A DNA stretch of 64,000 nt from Oreohelix idahoensis (Eukaryota > Mollusca > Gastropoda > Stylommatophora > Oreohelicidae). How positions within the stretch are numbered: the stretch's first letter is position 1; each line of letters opens with the position of its first letter. Under the pieces are notes generated by a model. It did no database searches. It was not told the origin of the DNA and saw only the letters and a list, made by a program, of their open reading frames with translations. The stretch covers positions 868,001 to 932,000 of the forward strand of contig JAMPIV010022931.1 in NCBI GenBank assembly GCA_024509875.1, read 5' to 3'. The position numbers and the translations under genes are program-made. This document shows, in pieces, positions 1 through 10,727 of this stretch.

Positions 1-2149
<2,149 letters not shown>

Positions 2150-2194
2150 ACTGTCCGAACAGATTTCGTTGCTCGCGTGGGGAGGGAGACAGCG

Positions 2195-2197
<3 letters not shown>

Positions 2198-2263
<66 letters not shown>
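2198..2263. repeat. (TA)n microsatellite
   Basis: TA tract of about 66 bases just upstream, in rRNA orientation, of the 18S 5' end. The reading frames that cross it are artefacts of the dinucleotide repeat. Confidence 0.95.
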
Positions 2264-2265
<2 letters not shown>

Positions 2266-3432
2266 ATAACTGATTGTCACGAGTGAGTTAAGTAAGAGTC
2301 TGCTGAAACGAAATCCAAGTCTGTGTGATGTCAGAGATAAGACAAAGGTCTGAGAGATGTCTGAGATGATAGAAGAGAAATGGTGTTGATGGTGGATAGT
2401 GTGACTTAAAGTTATCGAGGGTGAGAACCTATACTGACTCTCTCCTCGCCACTCAGTGACCTTTTGTTCAACTACTGTCACCTTGCCTCCTGCTCTGCTA
2501 GGAGATAAGGTTTATTACACTACAGTGTATCCACATACAACAGTACGAGCACAAGTTAACAAGTACAGGTACAGATAGGAAGGGAAATATGATCCGTTAA
2601 GTAATTATATATTTTATTAATAGCAGTAAAAAAACGATGATAAAATAAGCATGAAATCTATCACCTCATCAAAGAAAACCTCAATACGATGCAGGTATCA
2701 ATGTACGAGGCACACAAAAAATAGAAGGTTAGTTTGAAATATTTCAACCACTCAGAAAAAAACCCAAGTAGGCTCCACACTCCGACAATTAAGGGGTGAG
2801 GATTAAACTAATAATCCTTTGCTGGAAATCCTGAAATAGAGAGTCCTACCTACACAAACTAATCCCGTTGACTTGTCCCGTTCAGTGACACTGCTAATAA
2901 ATGTCACTAACTGCTGCGGTCCACCGTGTTCTTAAAATCTACCCTCCTCCTCTATAAATTTGAGTGCAGTCTCCCCGAGTCCTTCTTTGTTGGCACGCGT
3001 GCGTTGATGCTCCAGTGGGATCACTGTTAGCCGTTGGAGATATGCTAACCCTCTCTTCTACAGGGAAATGGCGGACTAATCCGTGTAATAAATGCACCCG
3101 GCTGTAAATCCAGGTACTCGAGAGGTGCGACGGAAACACTCACGATACAATAGATGCGGAGGAATAAATCCACGTTCTGTATTGACACACTACTAATGTA
3201 GCTGACCTAATTAATAGTGGACGATGTCGCTTGATGGAAAAAGAAAACTGGTGCCAATGGAGCGGGCGCTACTATTACTTGGGGGTATACGAATTATTTA
3301 TGTTTTCCAAGCAAGGGCAATCACCAATGGGCTTGTAATAGGGTGATGATAATAGGCACTACTATAGTTGGTGTGCTACCCAGCTGTATATGGGTTGAGG
3401 ACTTATCCGGCCGTTATACGAAGGCAAAGTCA
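2264..3432. other. Intergenic sequence, nothing recognised
   Basis: No supported gene. The first 250 bases contain short GTCTGAGA-like near repeats and could be rDNA spacer, since they lie 5' of the 18S fragment, but this is only a positional guess. The last bases (3429-3432, GTCA) form the left target-site duplication of the LTR element that follows. Confidence 0.5.
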
Positions 3433-4615
3433 TGTGACCGGGTGAAGTAGAGGAGTAGACGGGAACGGCACCAAAAGTCAAACTATGTAGCCGGGAGAGT
3501 AGATCGTGATAGTGGATTTTGTTGAAGGGATGTAATTCTGTATTTTACTTGATATAAGGGAAATAATCCCAGGACTATTCTTATTGTGTTTCTTCTGGTA
3601 AATACTGGTTAATCACCAGAGTTAGTAATTCCAGAAGGGAGGAACAACCCGGGTAATTGGTAGATCTCATAAGTGCCTTGATGGATTCTAAATTGATTTT
3701 GAAGGGGTGGTAAGTAATTAGCAACTTGAACAGTCAATGGAAACTTTCAATGGTGCAGAGCATTTGATAAGTCAAAATGGTTATAAAAGATGTTCTTTAT
3801 TTTCGTTTCGTATTTCAATCAAACAGTGGCAGCTCGAGATAAATTTCTGGTGGGGAAAGGAAATGAAAACTGCCAGCTTTAGCCTCCAAGGCGAAAGGCT
3901 TACGGCTCCTTAATACTCTAGTCGTTTTATGATCTGTAGAAATCCTAGCGAAATAAAATACGATTCGAGACTTCAATCAAAACTAGTTCGAACTTACTTC
4001 AAGTGGAATGAACCACTCACATAATCGTGGCAGGGGTTAGCGCTGGTTCACTAACTTTCCTGGTCGGTAGGAGATCTCTAGACAAAACGTAGGAGTCAAG
4101 GGCTTTTGTTCAATAGTAGTCGTAGCGCCAGGTTGCTCCAAACCTAAACTAAAGAACTCCCTATGATGGTCTGACTCTAGCTTTGAGATAACTGTCTCAA
4201 GCTCTAACTGGTTACTAAGATGCATCAGTCTTTATACTGGTCTGGTGCTATGGCTTGCCAGAGGAAATATTTCTCATTGGAGTTAAGACCGGAAACCTTC
4301 AAATGATTGGTCTTGGGGACTAGTGGACCGTTGAAATAATCTTTAACCTAACCATCTACGAATCCTCTAGTCTAAAATTATTGTTTCTATGTGATGATGA
4401 CCAACCATTGTTTAAAGTTCTCTCTAATCTAAATGTTTTCCGGTCTGTCTTGTATGTAGGCCACACAAGGTTTGATGACATCATGGGTTCATGTGTGTCA
4501 TGACTGATGATGTCATTGATTCTTGACTAGTAGTTTATTTATCTAACTAGTCATTCATAAAATACTTTACTATAAGGCTAACAGTTGTAGCTACTTAATA
4601 GTCTACCCTGTTACA
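3433..4615 (-). repeat. 3' LTR of the Gag-protease element
   Basis: This 1183-bp LTR aligns along its whole length with the pieces of the 5' LTR (9605-10299, 16238-16266 and 16307-17139). Comparison with the poly(A) junction in the 5' LTR suggests U3 of about 459 bp, R of about 374 bp and U5 of about 351 bp. A 62-codon frame at 4037-4225 falls inside the LTR and recurs in the other copy. It is most likely a chance frame. Confidence 0.9.
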
Positions 4616-5810
4616 TACGCCCGGGGGCCGCCACAGTGTATCCCGTAGGGAGACACTTTAGTCCCTAAAAAGATGACTAATCCCTAAAAATATCGGGGTT
4701 CATGTATCCCACCAGAAATCATGTTGGATGGAATACAACAATCAATATATGGAATGATGGATGACTCAATTAACGTTTCAAGAATTAATTGTTAGTGGTG
4801 GGGACATAGTTAAGGTATTTAAGAAGGGGCTGATGGACATAATCAAGGGACATAAGTAGGGACTGATGGACATAATCAAGGGACATAAGTAGGGACTGAT
4901 GGACATAATCAAGGTACACATGTAATGACCGGGGATGACATGGTAGGAAGCATTAGCAATAATAATGGGCAAAAATAGAACTGAACAATCAACAACCAAC
5001 TAGCAAACAGCTTTTATGGGTCGATAGTTATCAAATATCTCTCAAAATACATTATAAAACATAATACATCATGACAAGCGAGTTAACGTCGCAAAGGAGA
5101 ACTGGAAACAAAAATGGCGGGTGCCCATAAAATATGGCTATCACCCTACACTTCAACTGAAGTGGGTGATAAAATAAAATAATGGAACAAAATGAAAATG
5201 GAACCACGAAACTTGGTTGTAAGGTATGGGAAACATGGGTAAGTATCAATAATAAAAAATGACTACACCGGTATAACAGTAACCGGAAATAATGCAAGGA
5301 TTGGAAACATGGCAATCAACGGACTAAGGTACTCAATGGAGAAATGGCAAATAGTTAAATCACATATGTTAGTGGAACAATAACTGGAACTTCAAACAAT
5401 CATGAAGCAAAAATGGAGTCAATATTATAATAAGTCATGGATGATGCCAACATTAGTGGCGGGTGAAAATGTATTTTAGTTAAACACTTTTATTAGGTAC
5501 AACAGGACAACAGCACACTCAAATCTGAGCAAAATCTTATAGCAAAAAAAATTTAAAGGGACATAAACGATGGTCAAAAGTACAGGAAAAAAAACAAAGG
5601 GAGATAAAAGATGGTAAAAAGTAATGGGAACAAAAAAAAACAAAGGGAGATAAAAGCTAGTCAAATATCAAATTAGTCAAAACTAACGTGACTTATTAAC
5701 AATACGCGTGTAAAAGGAAATGCATCAGCAATATATGTGGACTACACTGTTCTTTTGAATCGCGATATCTCCATCATCAATGTTTGAAAGGAGGCCGCAA
5801 GGGTAACTGT
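4616..5810 (-). other. Non-coding 3' region of the LTR element, with short tandem repeats
   Basis: This lies between the last small ORF and the 3' LTR. It contains about 2.5 direct copies of a 33-bp unit near 4826-4915 (core GGGACTGATGGACATAATCA). The bases next to the LTR are GC-rich (CCCGGGGGCC near 4619-4629) and do not form a purine-only polypurine tract. This is odd for an element expected to move by LTR reverse transcription. Confidence 0.6.
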
Positions 5811-6101
5811 TCATGTACTGGGAGATTCATCAATGTTTTCCCTGCGGACTAAAATGTAATAGTTCTCCATAAATAGAAATTCCTGGACTTCATAGCATAA
5901 CTTGCAAACTTGATAAAAGTCCGCAACCGAGATGTCCAGGGATGCATAACAGCTGGTCTTCACTGCAACATCAGGATCAAATAATTCAGCAGCGGAAGCA
6001 TTGGGTAAAAGACTTGCTTCGTAAATCATGAGAATCAGGGAGGACATCATACGAGAAAACGATTTCAGGGCTGGAAATGTCGACATGACAGGAACTGGCA
6101 T
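5811..6101 (-). CDS. Small unidentified ORF downstream of protease
   Basis: An open frame of about 96 codons starts at an ATG 18 bases after the protease ORF stop and ends before the non-coding 3' region. An upstream TTG at 6122 is also in frame and would overlap the protease stop. The product contains several Cys residues (such as CKLC) and a hydrophobic stretch near its N-terminus. I do not recognise it. It occupies the position where reverse transcriptase would lie in a complete element, but shows no RT motif. It could be an accessory protein or a chance frame. Confidence 0.35.
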   Translation of the reverse strand: MPVPVMSTFPALKSFSRMMSSLILMIYEASLLPNASAAELFDPDVAVKTSCYASLDISVADFYQVCKLCYEVQEFLFMENYYILVRRENIDESPST

Positions 6102-6118
6102 CTTGAAGTATGTAAAAT

Positions 6119-8458
6119 TCAATTTTTAAACATCTTCGCAAAAATGTTCATTGCTTCCAATCTTACGATGTCTTGCGATGACAGGCGAGGATCGTGCTGT
6201 GTAGGTTGGGGTGTAGGGACAATGGCATGGACAACAGGAGTGGACGGGACAGAGCTTCGTGGTGGAGGCTGTGGAATGGTAGGTGGACAACGGGGCTGAA
6301 TGCGTAATCTACGGGATGGAGGTGTGACAGGTGGAGGTGGAGGCGGAGGGGAGGGACTACGGTGAGGAGAATGAACATAACCACGGGAGTGACGAATACG
6401 GGGACGCACATGGGCGGCCTGCTGGAGAAGGTATTTAGGAAGGGGAGCAGAATCGCCAGATGATGTCGAATGACGACGTTTAGAAGTAAAACGAGCTGGG
6501 GTAGGAGGAAGATCAGGTTCAGTATCGGAAGAAGCAGAATCGGGGTAACTGTCAAGATCTGAGGGAGGGGGAGGAAAACAATTAGAGGTTGGAAGAGCAG
6601 GTTCAACTTCCAAAAAGTCGGAATCAAGGGCGGTATCAAGGTCGGAGGAAGGTGGATGAAGATAATCAGAGGGAGGAAGAGCGGGGTTAGATGAGATATG
6701 AACAGAGGGAGGAGGGGAGGAAACGACAGGAGTTGTTGTAACTGGAGGTAGAATAACATCATGCTGAGGCGGAGCATGAGAGGGGCCCGGAGTAATGGAG
6801 GGTAACTCAGCTAAACGCGCGTCACGGACGTGGATACGGGAGTACAGTTCAGGAGGAGGGATAGGACCTTCAGAGGTGGAACAAGAACGATAACGTCTCG
6901 TACGACCAACCATATGGGAGGGTGAAGAAGGAGAAGGTACCTTGGAGGTGGAGGGAACAGCAGCTCGACGGATTACTCTAGACCGGAGTCTGTGTAAAGC
7001 ATTATCTCTGGTAGGACTATCACTATCTGATGAGGAAGCATCATAATCATGGGGTTGTACAGGTGTAAGCGTAGCAGGGGGAGTGTTAAGTGAGACGGGG
7101 GCAGATCTGATGTTGTCTGATGGAGGACTAAATGAAAGTTCAGACATGGACGGAGAGTTTGAATGGTTATATTGGAGGGTAGCATTTCGCAATGGGCGGC
7201 CAGACTGAAGAGCGGGAGGAGGGACTGTGTAGGGGCGTTTAGGTGGTACATTCGAGGAAGAGGAGGGAGAATGAGAAAGTTGCGGGAAAAGAGGCTGAGG
7301 AGAAGTACAATTACTGGAAGCACAAGGGACGGTTGTAAAGGTAGGAGAGGAAAGTGAACGGCACTGAGGAGGGTAGTTACTAAACGATACACGCGGATTA
7401 GTAACAGCACCAATGGTGGTGGGGTTTGAGTAGGGAGGGTAAGTAAATAAACGGGAAGGAGTAGCGGAGGGGCGTGTATAACACACTGTGGAGGGAGGAA
7501 CAGAGGCACGATGAGGCAGGGAATGTGATGCTAAGTGAGCAATCACTGTACCACGTTTAATAGTTACAGGTTTCCCAGAAGTATTTAACAGCATGACGGG
7601 AAAATCACGCTTAGTGGAAATCTGAACAATGCCATCAACAACATTGATGCAGGGGTCACCAATGATGTCTACATCAGGCAATGGTTCCACTATGACAGAA
7701 TGGCCAGAAGAGACATAGTCAGATCGTTTGACCCGACCAGTAACGATAGTAAGACAATGAGGTTTTAAGGTGACAGGGGCAATAACTCTAACAAGAGACG
7801 CAATGTGGATATCATCCTGAAGAGGGATGAATTCACCATTGACGCGAATCTGTTTCAAGTCAAAGTAAATGCGCACTTTGTGATGAAGAAAGAAGTCACG
7901 ACCAAGAATGAAATTCCTAGTCATCCCACTAGCAACAATAAAAGGATGCGCAAGAGATTGAGATCCAATGTGGAGGCGAATGATAGCCGTTCCAATAGAA
8001 CGCAAAGGTTGTCCAGTGACAGAAGTTAAAGAAGTGGAAGAAGGAAAGAATTGGACGTGTTTGCGGATCTGGCGAAATAACTGTTCTCTTATTAAACTAA
8101 CAGTAGCACCAGTATCCACAAGAGCGCGATAATTCTTTTTATTAATGGCAATTAGACAAGAAGAAGGATCAGGAGTGACCGAAGGAGGAGAGATATAAGA
8201 GATGGAAGTCGGAGAGACCGTAGAAGAGGAAGAAAAAATTATCGGACTTTCACAGGACTTGTGAACGTGACGAAATGTGTTTGTTTTGCGAGAGGATCTA
8301 GTGCCCAAAAGAGGTGGGTTAAAGCCACACGACGCGATCCTATCTATCGGGTGGCGGAATGGTTTCCCTGGCCCATGACAGGTTGGGGGTGGAACTGTCC
8401 ACGGTGGAATGAACGTGGAGGGATACGAGGTGGTTGCACGGGGTTGGATGGTAACCAT
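6119..8458 (-). CDS. Retropepsin-type protease with long Pro/Ser-rich C-terminal region
   Basis: The frame is open for 779 codons. An aspartic protease domain lies at about residues 100-215, with the catalytic motif ALVDTGATVS, a hydrophobic second half and the ILGRDF motif near its end. It is followed by a stretch containing KPVTIKRGTVIAHL, which resembles the protease-to-RT linker of Ty3/gypsy elements. The remaining 450 or so residues are rich in Pro and Ser, including runs of prolines, and show no RT, RNase H or integrase motif. The frame lies in -1 relation to Gag, and the GGGAAAC site at 8362-8368 would deliver ribosomes into it, so a separate ATG start is probably not used. The protein would be made as a Gag-Pro fusion and would process Gag. 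Its length and intact frame suggest selection or a recent origin. Confidence 0.75.
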   Translation of the reverse strand: MVTIQPRATTSYPSTFIPPWTVPPPTCHGPGKPFRHPIDRIASCGFNPPLLGTRSSRKTNTFRHVHKSCESPIIFSSSSTVSPTSISYISPPSVTPDPSSCLIAINKKNYRALVDTGATVSLIREQLFRQIRKHVQFFPSSTSLTSVTGQPLRSIGTAIIRLHIGSQSLAHPFIVASGMTRNFILGRDFFLHHKVRIYFDLKQIRVNGEFIPLQDDIHIASLVRVIAPVTLKPHCLTIVTGRVKRSDYVSSGHSVIVEPLPDVDIIGDPCINVVDGIVQISTKRDFPVMLLNTSGKPVTIKRGTVIAHLASHSLPHRASVPPSTVCYTRPSATPSRLFTYPPYSNPTTIGAVTNPRVSFSNYPPQCRSLSSPTFTTVPCASSNCTSPQPLFPQLSHSPSSSSNVPPKRPYTVPPPALQSGRPLRNATLQYNHSNSPSMSELSFSPPSDNIRSAPVSLNTPPATLTPVQPHDYDASSSDSDSPTRDNALHRLRSRVIRRAAVPSTSKVPSPSSPSHMVGRTRRYRSCSTSEGPIPPPELYSRIHVRDARLAELPSITPGPSHAPPQHDVILPPVTTTPVVSSPPPSVHISSNPALPPSDYLHPPSSDLDTALDSDFLEVEPALPTSNCFPPPPSDLDSYPDSASSDTEPDLPPTPARFTSKRRHSTSSGDSAPLPKYLLQQAAHVRPRIRHSRGYVHSPHRSPSPPPPPPPVTPPSRRLRIQPRCPPTIPQPPPRSSVPSTPVVHAIVPTPQPTQHDPRLSSQDIVRLEAMNIFAKMFKN

Positions 8459-9531
8459 GAGAGCTGGTGCGGCTGACGTTGATCATTCACCGGGTGTTGA
8501 GGTTGTGATCTAGCGTGGTTCAAGGTCCTGTTAAGATTTTGTTGTTTCTGCACACAACTTTTTGATGTGTGTCCGGCCAAACCACAAAAGTAGCAAATGA
8601 CTGGAGCTACCTGTTGAACTTGTAGAGCAGATGGGTGACGTCGGTGTTGAGTGCGCTGAACAAACTATTGGCGATAAGATCCCGGCAATGGAGTATCGTA
8701 CGGCTGTAACATGGATGGTTGCTGCCAAGATTGACGGTAATGACTGATGTCCATTGGCTCTTCATCTGTGTGATCGTGTGCACGAGGTTCACGCCCAAGT
8801 CTATTTGCAAACCGTTTCTTCACATTGTCTTCATTTATTGCTAGTTGTATGGCATCAAGGATTGTCTGTCGGTCTTTCCTTATTAAATGAAGTTTCAGCG
8901 CATCTGACTGGAGACCATCGATAAAAATGCCAACAAGTTGGTTTTCCGTGTCAGTAGACGCAGAGGAAGGTTCCACTAAAGCATTTTCAGCCAGGTTTAA
9001 CAACCTATCGGCATAAAACTGAACCGACTCTTGACGGTCCTGATGGAGTCCGCGAAGCAAGGTCCAAGCGTGTTGGTGGTCCTTAACGGAAGAGTAACGG
9101 CGGGTGAGCTCCTTCTGTAGAGAGGCAAAGGTCTCGTCTGGAAATAACTGTGCACGGCGACGTAGATAGTCAGTGACAAGTGACTGAGATGATAAGAAGG
9201 CAACACGTTTGCGATCGGCATCAGTGGCTGATGGAATCAATGAAGTAAATTTCTCAATGTCACGTAACCACTGCCGAAAAGTGGACGGATCGCCACAAAA
9301 AGGCTTAACAATGTTATTGATGTTGTGCAGATTTGCACTCTGTGTAACCAAGCTAAGGGTGGTAGCAATAGCTTGTAGAGAACTATTAGGAACTTCAGCG
9401 TTATCTGGCAATGGTTGACTCAACGCATGCTGTTGTTGCATGTTATGTATCTGCTGTTGTAATAACAGATTTTGTTGTTGGAGCAATTGTACTTGATTTT
9501 CAAACTGCTGTTGCATATTTGGATCCATCAT
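8344..9531 (-). pseudogene. Gag polyprotein (capsid and zinc knuckle) with one in-frame TAG
   Basis: The start is the ATG at 9531 (peptide MMDPNMQQQ). An upstream TTG at 9561 also lies in frame. The N-terminal 45 or so residues are Gln-rich and probably helical. A retrotransposon Gag/capsid-like domain follows, recognised by the FRQWLRDIEKF region and a helical segment with FYADRLLNLAE. A TAG at 8665-8667 interrupts the frame. The same frame then continues to a zinc knuckle, CYFCGLAGHTSKSC (CX2CX4HX4C), at about 8557-8598, and ends at 8344 just after the frameshift heptamer. A CAG-to-TAG change is the simplest explanation of the stop; regulated readthrough is possible but less likely. Gag would assemble the particle and package RNA. 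Confidence 0.75.
8362..8368 (-). promoter_or_regulatory. Predicted -1 ribosomal frameshift site (G GGA AAC)
   Basis: The heptamer GGGAAAC fits X XXY YYZ and lies in the Gag frame as G-GGA-AAC, six codons before the Gag stop at 8344-8346. The following ORF is in the -1 frame and open across the site. This is the canonical arrangement for gag-pro frameshifting. No downstream stem or pseudoknot was worked out. Confidence 0.7.
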
Positions 9532-9578
9532 GTATAAGCTGTACCTCACCAAAAATGACAATCTCTGGTGTGTGAAAG

Positions 9579-9592
9579 GTCACGGGCACCAA
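9579..9592 (-). other. Probable tRNA primer-binding site
   Basis: On the minus strand TGGTGCCCGTGACC begins 13 bases after the 5' LTR end (9605). It starts with TGG as expected for pairing with a tRNA CCA end. The offset from the LTR is larger than usual. The LTR itself contains a second similar site near 9635-9644. The tRNA was not identified. Confidence 0.5.
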
Positions 9593-9604
9593 AAGTCAAG
9601 ACTA

Positions 9605-10299
9605 TGTGACCGGGTGAAGTAGAGGAGTAGACGGGAACGGCACCAAAAGTCAAACTATGTAGCCGGGAGAGTAGATCGTGATAGTGGATTTTGTTGAAGG
9701 GATGTAATTCTGTATTTTACTTGATATAAGGGAAATAATCCCAGGACTTTTCTTATTGTGTTTCTTCTGGTAAATACTGGTTAATCACCAGAGTTAGTAA
9801 TTCCAGAAGGGAGGAACAACCCAGGTAATTGGTAGATCTCATAAGTGCCTTGATGGATTCTAAATTGATTTTGAAGGGGTGGTAAGTAATTAGCAACTTG
9901 AACAGTCAATGGAAACTTTCAATGGTGCAGAGCATTTGATAAGTCCAAATGGTTATAAAAGATTTTCTTTATTTTCGTTTCGTATTTCAATCAAACAGTG
10001 GCAGCTCGAGATAAATTTCTGGTGGGGAAAGGAAATGAAAACTGCCAGCTTTAGCCTCCAAGGCGAAAGGCTTACGGCTCCTTAATACTCTAGTCGTTTT
10101 ATGATCTGTAGAAATCCTAGCGAAATAAAATACGATTCGAGACTTCAATCAAAACTAGTTCGAACTTACTTCAAGTGGAATGAACCACTCACATAATCGT
10201 GGCAGGGGTTAGCGCTGGTTCACTAACTTTCCTGGTCGGTAGGAGATCTCTAGACAAAACGTAGGAGTCAAGGGCTTTTGTTCAATAGTAGTCGTAGCG
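9605..10299 (-). repeat. 5' LTR, U5 end and most of the second R copy
   Basis: Matches 3433-4127 of the 3' LTR and is cut at 10299 by the LINE insertion. Bases 9956-10299 correspond to R and 9605-9955 to U5. The last 45 bases (10255-10299) are the left copy of the LINE target-site duplication. Together with 16238-17139 this makes the interrupted 5' LTR. Confidence 0.85.
10255..10299. repeat. LINE target-site duplication, left copy (45 bp)
   Basis: Identical to 16193-16237. In the intact 3' LTR this 45-base segment occurs once, so the duplication arose with the LINE insertion. It is long for a LINE target duplication. Confidence 0.8.
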
Positions 10300-10344
10300 T
10301 ATTTACAACATTTTTACAAATATCACATAATAAAGTAAAGTAAA

Positions 10345-10378
10345 CCCCCCCCCCCCCCCCCCCCACCCCCCCCCCCCC
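10345..10378. repeat. Poly(C) tract
   Basis: An almost pure run of C interrupted by a single A, in the LINE 3' UTR. A second run lies at 10519-10539. Such tracts are prone to length error in assemblies. Confidence 0.9.
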
Positions 10379-10727
10379 TCTCCCCAAACTATCATTACGA
10401 CAAGTCAATAACTATAATAAACAATATAACAATACGAAATTATTTAAACAATATCACATACTAAAGATAAACATACTAAAGATAACACAATATAACAATA
10501 AACCATACTAATGATAACCCCCCCCCCCCCCCCCCCCCCAAATAGATTTATTCAAGTCAATATACACACAGGTATGTGTTGTACTACATGGATGAGATGA
10601 AATGGTTGATGGTACATTGATGATGACATGAGATGATGACATGTGTTATGAAGTATGTACAAACAAAGCTACCTACTTTGTGTGATGGCCAAAGGGTCAA
10701 TTAAATATTTATCAACAACAAAAAGTT

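Noticed and set aside
4037..4225. 62-codon frame conserved in both LTRs of the Gag-protease element (also 16561-16749)
   Set aside because: Conservation follows from LTR identity. The frame spans the inferred U3/R boundary and shows no motif.
6163..7509. Leu/Pro-rich open frames on the minus strand inside the protease ORF
   Set aside because: They are alternative readings of the Pro/Ser-rich coding sequence. The frame with the DTGA protease is the real one.
8665..8667. Programmed readthrough of the TAG inside Gag
   Set aside because: It lies between capsid and zinc knuckle, where no known element needs readthrough. A CAG-to-TAG mutation is simpler.
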